Of a stretch of 36,825 nt of DNA, positions 20,901 to 32,900 are shown one piece after another. This DNA comes from Acanthaster planci (Eukaryota; Echinodermata; Asteroidea; Valvatida; Acanthasteridae). How positions within the stretch are numbered: position 1 is the first letter of the stretch; each line of letters opens with the position of its first letter. Below the pieces are notes generated by a model. That model saw nothing but the letters and a program-made list of their open reading frames with translations. It did not search any database and was not told the origin of the DNA. The stretch covers positions 369,665-406,489 of the forward strand of contig NW_019091472.1 in the NCBI RefSeq assembly GCF_001949145.1, in the 5' to 3' direction. The translations under genes were made by a program, and so were the position numbers.

Positions 20901-23900
20901 ATACACAGCATCTTTTTCAAAATGTTCATGTAGTTCCAACAGGTAATACTAATCAACACAATTGTTCTTCCCTGTGTCTCTTCTAGATTCATAATTTCCT
21001 TCAGTTTGTGAAGAACAAATTCAAGGAGATCCCAACTAATTTGGTAAATGCTTCAATCTGTTTTTTTTTCTGTTTAAATCAAATTTGCTTCAGTGCAAAA
21101 TTGAAAAAATCCCCCCGGACTAGACAGTAAGGAATTTTTAGACAGTGGTAACAAACACGAAGGTCCTTTTGTATTGTTTGTGTTATTTTGAACATACGCA
21201 CAGTATAAGTAGCTTAAACCCATGCAAACAATACAAAACTACCATTGTATTTGCTGTCCCCAAGCATGGCATAATTTCCCTAAAAGACATTATTACTAAT
21301 TGCGTGTAAATCATATGCCCTGCCACATGGATGCAACAATGACCTGATGGTAAAAATATCTGGACTTGTTTAATCTTAGTTATTATATTTTGGAATGGAA
21401 GAACTGAAATGTGAAAGTACTTGAGTGAAAAGTTATATTTTGTCCGGAAATAAATAACAGTACAATAGGCATGGCATGAACACACATGCCTAGAATTGAA
21501 AAAAATGTAGATGTGAACCATGTAAACTTTGTATGTCTTTGTATTGCAAGCAATTATGCACCATTCTTACAAATGAGAGTTGCACATGTAACCTTTTTCT
21601 TGTCAGATAGAGGTACAGTATGTAGGGTCAGAATGGTAATAGCATCCTGGTTTGGAATTCATTTCAAATGAGTGTTTCACGTGATAGGCCACTGTGCATT
21701 ATAGACCATTGTAAACTAAAAGCATAGAAAATAACTGGTGAAACAAATGATTATGTCTCCCGAACCATTAGACCTGAAGCATAATGATGTCATGCTTTGT
21801 TTGCATGTATGCATTTCTATGGGGTCTCAATGGATCATGTCTCCCTTCACTACCATAGGAAAGCATACTGTACATGTAAACAAAGCATGACTTCATATGT
21901 TACAGGTCTATTGGAATTATAAATAGGTGCATATGTATTGTGAATGTCACTTTTTGGAATACAGAATGTGGAGTAACTTCAAACCTTATTCCACAGAGTT
22001 TTTTGTACCTTTCCTGACAGCAATGACTCATTACTTATTTTTTAACAGAAGAGTCTAGACCCTGGAAGTAGTGTGTCACCGCCGGATCCTCTCAATATCC
22101 TACCCTTTGTTGACAGACCTGGCTTTGCTTGCCAAACCATTATTACAGTTAGCCAGCCAGATGGAACCAAAAGCCAGGTAAGGTTGCAACTGAAGCAAAG
22201 GGACATTAATCAGGGTTCCTGCATCCTGGAAAGTCATGGAAATTTGTTTTTCCGTTTTCAGGCCTGGAAAAGTCATAAAATATCGTAGAAATGACTAAAG
22301 TCATGGAAAAGTCATGGAATTTTGTCATGGAAGTCATGAAGCACTGTGTGATTTCTATTTGCAACCTGAAAGGCCACGTACGTGTAGTCCAAGAAATTGC
22401 ATTATTTGGTCATGGATTTTCATAATTTGGACATGGAAAAGTCATTGAATTTAATTGCCCTTCAGGTGCAGGAACCCTGTTAATGATGAACAGCATAAAG
22501 CATCTGTCAGGGTTCTGGGCGAAGTTAGGATTTTTATTTTTGAAGCTGAAATTGTGAACATGTAAAATGTAAAAAGTACATAATTTCAAGAAGTTTGTTT
22601 TTTGACTTAAGTAATCTTTACTACATTCATATAGTTTTATGACATGATTGTTTAATTTTATTATTTTTTAGCTTTGGGATTTGTCTGTCAGGTTTATGGT
22701 TAGTGCGTTTTAAGAGCTTGCTCCATATAAAATAAAAGTTATATGCATGTTTATTTCTGAGGCATCTTTAAACCCTGCCTTCNNNNNNNNNNNNNNNNNN
22801 NNNNNNNNNNNNNNNNNNNNNNNNNNNNNNNNNNNNNNNNNNNNNNNNNNNNNNNNNNNNNNNNNNNNNNNNNNNNNNNNNNNNNNNNNNNNNNNNNNNN
22901 NNNNNNNNNNNNNNNNNNNNNNNNNNNNNNNNNNNNNNNNNNNNNNNNNNNNNNNNNNNNNNNNNNNNNNNNNNNNNNNNNNNNNNNNNNNNNNNNNNNN
23001 NNNNNNNNNNNNNNNNNNNNNNNNNNNNNNNNNNNNNNNNNNNNNNNNNNNNNNNNNNNNNNNNNNNNNNNNNNNNNNNNNNNNNNNNNNNNNNNNNNNN
23101 NNNNNNNNNNNNNNNNNNNNNNNNNNNNNNNNNNNNNNNNNNNNNNNNNNNNNNNNNNNNNNNNNNNNNNNNNNNNNNNNNNNNNNNNNNNNNNNNNNNN
23201 NNNNNNNNNNNNNNNNNNNNNNNNNNNNNNNNNNNNNNNNNNNNNNNNNNNNNNNNNNNNNNNNNNTTTGAGAATTAACAACTAATTGAAAAGATATTAA
23301 GCAAACCAACGAGGAAATATGGTACTGTACTTATTGCAATGAGCAACACTGATCTGGGTCATTCCATAATTTAGATGTCCAAAAGTGTGACTTTGTTGTT
23401 CCTGTTACACCTGACCAGTGTAATTTGACATGGAATTATTGAAATTGACTTCAAACTATTTGTATTTCATTGCATGTTAATTAATCTTAACCCCCCCAAT
23501 ACAAAGATGCATTCTTAATCCCTGACCCTTTTGCGTCCGTGTACTGGGGCAAATCAAGTGGAAGGAATTTTTTACTGTTTGTGATTCTTACAACACAATG
23601 AGGGTTAATATATCTTGGAAATTCAAGAATGTGTTCTTAACTTATAAAATCATATGTCAGATGTTACAGGGACATGAAAGATATTAGATCCCAGATTTCT
23701 AAAATGACCCATCTACTTCCTTTTATTCTTGTCTTGATCATTGCAGACTTTCTCCAACATTCAACAAGGAGATGTATGTGGACTTCATCGCAGCACAGAT
23801 CAAGACATTGTCATTCCTTGCTTTCATCCTGAGAATATACCAGGTCTGAACTAGTCAGATAGCCATAAATATATAGTGCTGAGGTAGTGCTATGCTACAA

Positions 23901-26900
23901 TGTACACCCAAACACTTACTTCTCAGAGACAGTAAATGATTTTCAGATTAAGGATAACATCATGCCAGCTGGTTAGTACTTCAGTAATACCTTCTAATTG
24001 TGATTGTTTTCTGGAGGCCTTGTCCTCACAAAATTCTCTCCCAATGTCATATCATTCCCGTTAGGTCAAATTATGAGTTATGATTTGTATTTGTACCAAA
24101 TAAAAATTTGATAAAATCATATATGAAGGAAACTGAATGAGTGTCCAAGGACTTTTTTCCCTACACCATTAATTCTTTCAGGAGATAGTGAACTCTTATG
24201 CCCCTCAGCTAGTCAAGGGCATGCTGGGTCTTTTCACCAATTGTCCTAGTGAGGTAGCTCATTTGAGAAAAGAGTTGCTGATTGCTGCCAGACATATTCT
24301 GGCAACTGACCTGAGAAACAGTAAGTATTTCCTACAAATGCACAATGAATGTAAACCTGCCATTGCTGAAATCAGTGTGATTGGATTGCAAGGCCTGTTA
24401 GATGTTACGCCAAGCAGTGAAAAGGAAAGATTCAAATGCTGAAAAACCATAAAATGTTCAAGTGTAGAAATCCTTCGCTAAGTATTGGTAACATATACAA
24501 TATGAAAATAAATTTAAAAATTCATAACCTTGGCATATCCAATTACAATGAATCAAATGGCATGTAGAATTCCTCTTTGAGAATCCACCTATGGCTCAAA
24601 TTGAACCCTCCAACCTATTCTGTCTTGTTTAGCAAGTCACATCAGTGTTGGGTGTTGATAAGACTAATCTGTTATTGAGATATACACAAGCAAAACTACA
24701 AGTATGAATGGAAATAAAAAGTTGAGATTCACAGTGATACGTTGAATGCATATGTTTAACAGATGATGGTTTTTATGTAATATTTGAACAATTTTCTTGC
24801 ATGAAATGTTTTTATAGATTTTTATTACAGGTCAAATACTGGTCTAACCATTGTTAATTTTGCCAGATTATTTTCTGTTTAAAAGATTTGAGGCGCAAAA
24901 TTTACATAGATAGAAGTGCTGTCTCCTTTATGTGACATGCAACTTTTCCTTCCAATTACCCAGAGTTTGTGCCAACAATTGACAAGCTGTTTGATGAGGC
25001 TATATTAGTGGGAAACGGCACAACCAGTAAAGAATCTCTCAGGTAAATTAGCTTGGAATTTTAGGAAGGAAACTAACTGTTGACAGTGTGTTTTGTATAG
25101 AGGTCCCAGTTGTTTTGATCCTTTCAGTGGTTTTGTGAACGGGAAAGTTATTAAAGCGATGTAAGAGTCTGTGATTCTTGCAAGGTTTTTATTCTGAAAC
25201 TACCTCTGGAAAAACAAAAGCACTTTGCACAGATTTTTTTATCTCACTTTGTTGTATACAATCTTTCTGAAGTTGTCTCTGTGGGTCTTATGAATACTTT
25301 GTACACTGAGATTTTTGCTCTCACTTCAAATTGTGTCGAACTCAGTTCTCTGAGAAGAAGACATCCATGAATCTCGATATTTTGGTGCAGATCATTGATG
25401 TCAATTATGTGCATGTGTGATAAGAAATTAAGTTGTGAATGAAGAATTGTGCTACTTGCTTTCTACCGGTAGTAGACTTATCCCCTGCTTCTCTCTTTAA
25501 ATGCTGTGAGCCTCTTAACCCACTTACATGCTGAGTATGAATCTATATTACAGGCCCTTAGCCTATAGCACATTGGCTGACTCAGTTCATCATTTGCGGC
25601 AACACTTGCCTCTTCAGCATCTCTCAATGGCCGTCCATCTGTTCTCTAAAAATGTTCATGATGATTCTCTACCATGTAACATCCAAACTGTCTCCTGCAA
25701 GTTGCTGTTGAACTTGGTAGAGTGCATACGGCAGAAGAGTGAACAGGATGGTGCCAATGTAAGTCTCATTAAAAGACTAAAACTCACATGGAAGTACCTG
25801 TGAGAAATATTCTGTGTTATCTCTTTGTTCCAATCAAACCCATTAAAGCAAGCCCCCATCTGCAATTGGTGTGAGGTGTATACTTTCACAAGCACTGGGT
25901 ACTCTATGCTGTCCAAGAGCTTTTAAGAAAAGTTGTAATAAAAATAAGATTTTTCCTATTACCATTGCAAAATATACAATAAGATGAGTTCAAATACAGC
26001 ACCACCACTTTGTTGAAGGGTAAAACAGAATTTAAAATGGAGGAAATGTATTGAGTTTATGGCATGAAATGTCAGTTATAAAAGTGGAAGATTGGATACT
26101 GTGTCATTGCAGGCCAGAGAGATATTGATGCACATGCTGCAAGTGTTTGTCTTGAAGTTCAAAACCATCTCAGAAAACCAACTTCCAGTCATCTTTCAAA
26201 AGTGGTAAGAATTCATCTGTATTAAATAAAATTACTTTTGAAAGTTAACCATCATAAGAAACAAGACTGTCGAGCATAGAAAGTTAAGAATCCCATTGGT
26301 GAATATGAGGCTGATCAGGGCACAGTCCACCAGTGTAGTTTGTTTTATGTATTCAAAGTATTTCAAACCTTAAACAACAATGCTTATTTTTCTTTCACTA
26401 GTTTGTCTGATCTGTAAACCCCCCCTCCCATCGTTACTTGTGTCAGAGCTTGGTGGACGTGTGAATCCAGTCATCTGCAGTGTTGATAGTATGATTTACG
26501 ATCATTTGCAATGCCTATAGTGACTGCATTAGATATTCTTATGATGCCATCTTGTGTGAGTCATTTATGTGTGAATCATTTTAGTCGACAGCACCAGGAG
26601 TCAAGTCAAGATAAGTCCAGCTCCTCACAGTCACATCCAACTATTTCCTTGGCCTCCAAACCACCACCCCTTACTCTGACCATTCCACCTCCCCAAACAC
26701 CAAGTACCCCAGCACCGTCAACCCCCAGCCTCTTACCTCCGCCCCCCACCCCCTCAGTACCTCCAACCCCGACTTTGCCATCTACACCGGCCATCCCAAG
26801 CACTCCTGGGACTACAATGCAACCTTTAAGTGCCCTGTTTCCTGACAAGGACAAAGAAGACTTGAAGGCCAAGACCTATGTCCCATCAAGCTTCTCTCAG

Positions 26901-29900
26901 TTTAACAACTACTCAGTGACAGACTGCAGGAATCTGGTGAAGACTGTTGTCTGTGGTGTGAAGACAATTACCTGGGGTGTCAGTTCCTGCAAGGTATCAA
27001 CTGGTGAGTTTCATCTACCTGTGTTCAGCTGATTGATGTTGATAGATTGTAGTCTTTTTAAAGTATAACAGCTTAATATACATGTATTGAAAGTTGTGCG
27101 GTTATTAAAGACTTTATAGTTTGCTTCACAGCCTGAAAACTAAATGTCATCAAGCAATCAGACTCATTTGGAAACAAAACAAGGTTGACCTTGGTGCAGT
27201 GCATCGCTCCCCTTGATCATCCAAAAGATCCAGATATCTGCTTTGAAACAGCACATTAAATGTGGACCCCAAACAAGACGCTGTTAACCTGTACAAATTA
27301 ATGCCTTAACTAAAATTCCCATTTTAGACTTCAGAAATACAGTCGCCCGGGTTCATATGAAAAGCATTTCCTTCACAAAATGATTTGAATTGTGTTATGC
27401 CACTGTTTACTTCTCAGTGATTTTGGTATTTTGTTAAAGAGCTGTCACATTGTTTTGACATAAAATTGATCTGAGGTAGGTAGATGACACTCCTTGCTTT
27501 GCCTTATATGCACCTTTATTGCTCCAGACACACAACATCCTTGTCTTTATCTCACCAGACAGCTGTATTCTTTTTCATTTTTCCTTTCTGTGTTCTTTTT
27601 ACCTTGACAGATGTACAAACCTTTGGTCAGAATAAGCAGTTTCAGCCCAAGGAGACAGCAGTCTTTGTTGATCTTGTTAAGTATGGTGAGTCAATTTGTA
27701 ATTAAAGAGCAATCCCAACGGTGGTGAAAAAAATGGAGAATACAGTTTAATATACTCATGTGGTATGTAAGTAATAAGTTATATATGTAAAGTGGCACTG
27801 AAACTTCTAAATAAATTGTAATAGTGCGATAAAAATATGGACCAATTTTGCAAATTTTCCTAAAACTGTACATGTTTGTACCGTTGGTGGCACCATGCAG
27901 AAATGCACGGCCTAGCCTGACACTTTTTTTGGAACAAATAACACAGAAACATTCAAAACATCTGTCCTTCACTCTGAGCTTACCAAGCCGTATTGATCAA
28001 ACAAACTTGGTCTCCTTCACCGCCTTGTTCACCAGTCAGTGGCCCTGATGTCAGCCTGATCAGGATCCTGTTGGCAATCTGGTGGTATGATGAGTTCAAA
28101 TCTGTAAGGCTCTGCGCCTCGGACTTGGGACAGTGTAACTGTAACTACACACGCGTTACTATACTACGTGTAATTTTGTGCATTGGTGTGACCGCGCTAG
28201 CTCACTGTGTACATGCACCAGCCAGAGAACCGTTTCCACGGTGCTGCGTAGACAAAAGCTCACTGTGTACATGCACCAGCCAGAGAACCGTTTCCACGGT
28301 GCTATGTGGACAAAAGGCTGGAAAAGCCCTATTCATGAGATTTAAATGAAGCGATGACGACACGCTCCTTTCGTGGAAGATAACAATTCCGCTCAGCAGT
28401 AACGGGTCTCAAAAGTGACTTTTTTAACCAAAAATATTGCTGAATCCAGGTTAATAGATGGCATATAGGTGGCCTAGATGTCTATAATGGATCCAAGTAA
28501 ATTTACTACAGCAGATTTCTTATTTTCTTTCACTGTTGGAGTTGCTCTTTAAAATCTTGCATACAATATAAGTAACTGAGGGCAGAGTACTTTCAGGATC
28601 TGGTTGCTGTTTTAATAATGTGAACAAAGCATTTGCTCTGAAAATAATTTGATCTGAGCAAAACTAATACTAACTGTAAGATGAAGAATTCCTTGTTGTC
28701 TGTGCTAAGTAATGTTTGAAACAGATATCTTTGAAGTTACAGGTGCTATGAACATTTACTTTCCATGAGTTGAATGGAACCAGCTGTTCAAGTGGATTGA
28801 AAGTGAATGTATTTATTTACACTGTTAATTGTAACCTGCTTGGGTTTCACAGTCATCTACAAAGGTTATGTTGTAAACAGATGCCAGTCCAAATAAAGTT
28901 ATTATTTCGTATACTGTGATAAATATGCATGCATGGTTTATTCAGAGACAGAAAGAATTTAGTATCTACATGTAAGACGATTGTTTCATGTAATCTTTTT
29001 CCCCATATTCTGTTCAAATCACAGCCATGAAAGCACTGGATATATATCAGATCCAAGTTGCTGCTAATGGACAGACAACAATTAGACCACCTGCCATGCA
29101 GGGTGTGCGCATTAAGGATGAGAAGGAAGTGTTAGAACATTTTGCAGGAGTGGTAAGCAGCTTTTTCACAAAATATTGGCTGGTGCTGTTTTCCAAGGAC
29201 CGTACTTTCCGTGGTTATTTGCTGGTTTAACTTAAATAGGTAAAATGCTGACAAGTCATCGCAAGCCTTTCATCAGTGAACTGCAAATCAACAAGCCTTT
29301 AGTCAAGTCACCAACTGTTCAAAAGATTCTTTTCATTGTTCATGCCCTGTTGCTTCAGTACTTGTGATTTGACTGCTGATTTGACGTTTGGCAGGTTTTC
29401 CCACTCTTCCCGGTAGCTGTGTTGTAGGTTACAATCTATCCTATGATAACTTACAGTTGTGCCACAGTTATTGCAAAAGGTTATAATTTTGGATGAAAAA
29501 TAAGCCAGAAAGGTCATATTGTGACTTATTTTGCCATACTCACTTCAATGAGTTGTGGTGAAATGGGATCTAATTCTCATTTCCAAATTTCACTGTTGTA
29601 ATGGACTTACTTGCAAAAGTATAAAACGTATAAAATGTATGTTGAAAGTTGAGCATTTCTGTTTGATTATAACCTGACTCTGTATCATGGAATGTGTTTG
29701 ATCTACATGTAGTTCACCATGATGCACCAGCTGACATTCCGAGAGATCTTCCAAACCACCATCGACTTCTTTGTGGATAGGATCAATCAGAACTATGCAC
29801 TGCAGATCATTGCCAATTCTTTCCTTGCCAACCCAGCTACATCGGCCACATTTGCTACCATCTTGGTGGAGTACTTGCTGCAGCGCATGCCGGAAATGGG

Positions 29901-32900
29901 AAGTAAGTCAGACTTTGAGGCAAACACTTCAACTTTATTGTGCTTACATTCAGTAGATTAATCATGTTTCTGGTTTAAAAAAAATTGTGGCCATTGTATA
30001 GCCCTAGTTCCCAAGTAACTAGACTTAACGACATGATAGCAATTGATTCCAATGGAGCCCTCCAAAATTTAAATGATCCTTCTGTTTATTACAAAGCTAT
30101 TCAATGCAGTTATACCCCTTCAATTCTTTCAATTTACAACACCAGAGTTTGTTGAAATTTGATGAGTTGAGTTCTGTGTACATATGAAACTTACTGTATA
30201 AAGTGTTGTTATGACAGGATGAGTACTGTACAGATGCAGTAGCAGGTGTTGGATTTGGACTGGGTGGGGATGGTTGGTAATGCCCAGTACTTGCTTCTGC
30301 GTGTTTGATGAATAGTGCTGCTGGTATTTGTGTGCCTGTAAACAGTGGAGGTCATTTGGTCATGTACCTGTACTTAAGGAATAGAATAATTTACAATAGA
30401 GTGTTTGGTGACCTTGCTTTTTTACGAGAAGTCAAAGATAAAAACAAAGAAATCTGAGCCCCCCCCAACAAATGCAATATTGTATAGCCCTGCAGTTGTT
30501 GGATCTTGAAGGGATGAGTACACTGTGTCTCCAATCTTTATACATAGTGTATGACCAAGTATCCCCACTCAGCCAAACCCCAACAGTTTACTGCCAGTTG
30601 GAGTTTGTTGGGTTGAGTACCGATACAGTAAGTAGACTGTTGGAATCCTGCAGGTTGAGTACACACACCTCACCCAGCAGCGAAAGGGTGTTGGAATTTG
30701 ACGGGTTGAGTCAGCCTTCGAGAAAAAATGCTGAGGGGATTAAGTTAAAGAAATGGTAAAAGTATTGTTTTAAAATGTTTCAAAATGTGATTGTTGTCTA
30801 TTTCCTAGCCAATATGGAGCGGTCCAACTTGTACCTGAAGCTCTTCAAACTGGTGTTTGGGTCGGTATCACTGTTTGCAGCTGAGAATGAACAAATGCTG
30901 AAGGTTAGAAAATGAACTCAGAGTATTTAGATTTTACCTTGTCTCTGGTGGAAGAGCAGTCCAGCAAATTTTCGTACACGCACAACTCACAGTACAAGAG
31001 ATTGCTCAATTGCATCTTTCTGCCAGATAGGAAATTATTTATACAGATTGTTCAGGTATCATCTGCGGAGTTGGCATCTTAGGTTTTGACCTTTTTGGAC
31101 AGTATTTATAATAGTGTAGTATTCAATGCTTTATGACTACAGCATTTGTCTGAGACAAATGTGATTTTTCAAAACTTCAAAATTTCAATAGACAGCATGC
31201 AAGAAGCGGATATTTTGAAAAGCATTATACCTGAATTTTCTTTTTTTATCAAGCATGGAAATTCCTTCTTTTATATGCCTTCGACTGTTTGTGTTAGACC
31301 GATTGTGACTGCTTAGTCACGTGACCTATAGTGGATATCAGACAACAAATACGGTGCCCTATAGCAGAGTGTGTCGTACGTTTCATTTTCCAAAAGTAAA
31401 GCTGACGGTCAGTGAAGTACTCAGACTACTGATGTGCTTAGTACTATACCAAAAATTGGCATAATTTTTAAGTAAGCAACACTTGGAACACATTTTGGGA
31501 GGATGCCATGTTTGTTGATGTTTGATACTCACTTTAGGTCACGGGATTTAGTGGGCGAAATTGGTCTATGAAAGATTTGTAATAACCCTCCCCCAGACCC
31601 TTTTGGCTTGGATGCATCCTGTACTTCAAAATCTTCTTATTGCCTCCATGTAAAAAAAGGCATACAGCCTCCATGGTATCGTAAGGCAGTGCAGATGATT
31701 CCATGTATAAGCTAGATATAAGCTTAATATGCAGAGGGGAACATAACACAAGGTCTGACTAAGATTTTGACACATTGCATTATTCCATTTATTTCCTTAG
31801 CATTTACCTGTACTGCGCCATTGACTTAATTATAAATTATAAATTTTCAGTTATTATTATTGTTATTCTCAATCAGCCACACCTTTTTGTCATTCACCCT
31901 CGGTCCTCCAAAATCCTAGAAAGAGCCCTGAGCATTTTGTTGGGTTGAGGAAGGTCAGGGTTAATGAAATTTGATCTATCCTGACTTCTTTTTTTTTGAC
32001 TGTGCAGCCACACTTGCATAAGATTGTCAACCGTTCCATGGAATTGGCAACCACAGCCAAAGAGCCGTATAACTACTTCCTTCTCCTGAGGGCGCTCTTT
32101 CGTTCCATCGGAGGAGGTAGCCATGATCTCTTATATCAAGAGTTTCTTCCATTGTTACCTGATCTCCTGCAAGGTAAGTCTGGTTTAATATGTGGTTACA
32201 TCATTTTATTTGTAGTAGCTGGCTCTGAAGCAGACTTGTAGTGCATTATTTCCATAGATTACTTGTAACGTCAAATGCAGTTCAACACGTCTTTTTCTTC
32301 ACTTTTCTGTGGAATCATATTGACATGGAATATGTTTTGTTTTCCTGTCAGTTGTTCCTGCATATTAGTAATCGCATGGAATTGAGAGGCATAAAAGGCC
32401 ACTTTTAGAAAGGAATATTTGGTTTTCTGTTTACAAATTGTAGTTAAACTTTTATCTCCTACACTACACCAAGAGGCATAGCAGGGCAGGAACTTCATGG
32501 AGGCATCAGAGGCAACTACCTTGATGCCCTGGTCTTTGCCTCAGTGCGCACTGAAATGTCCCCATAGACAAGTTGATTTTCTAACACAAGTGTCCTTTGC
32601 AAATGAGAAGTTGCCTTACTCCTTCAAGAATGAAATTCCTACCCTGGCATAGCCTCATGCAGTTAGCAGTCTTTATATTGCTGTTATGATCACCATTGCA
32701 CAACCTCCCTGAGTCCGTGACCAATCATAATTCAAAGATGAAGGAGGTCACTGTCATGCAGTGTTTCCTCTTGGCTGCATCCTAGTTGCATTTAACAGAG
32801 ATTTACTTTCTAAGCTACACCTTCCTTGATACCCACTGTTGGACACCATATGAACCAGGATAGTGTTATCCACTATAGTGTCTTATGTAGTTCATGCATT

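Larger units (their letters stand above)
22178..23746 (+). other. TRRAP intron 6 to 7 interval with assembly gap
   Basis: The visible parts (22178-22782 and 23267-23746) hold the MITE at 22211-22479 and otherwise AT-rich sequence. I found no exon matching the missing TRRAP segment on either side of the N run, which suggests it lies inside the gap. Confidence 0.7.

Noticed and set aside
22710-23309. Long open frames across the N run
   Set aside because: They are open only because ambiguous bases do not encode stops.
26606-26872. Antisense glycine/valine-rich ORF
   Set aside because: It is the shadow of the proline-rich TRRAP exon 13.
31895-31965. A further copy of the TTAA/CCCTAAC foldback family in intron 17
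   Set aside because: Only scattered similarity; the arms and both TTAA borders cannot be defined.
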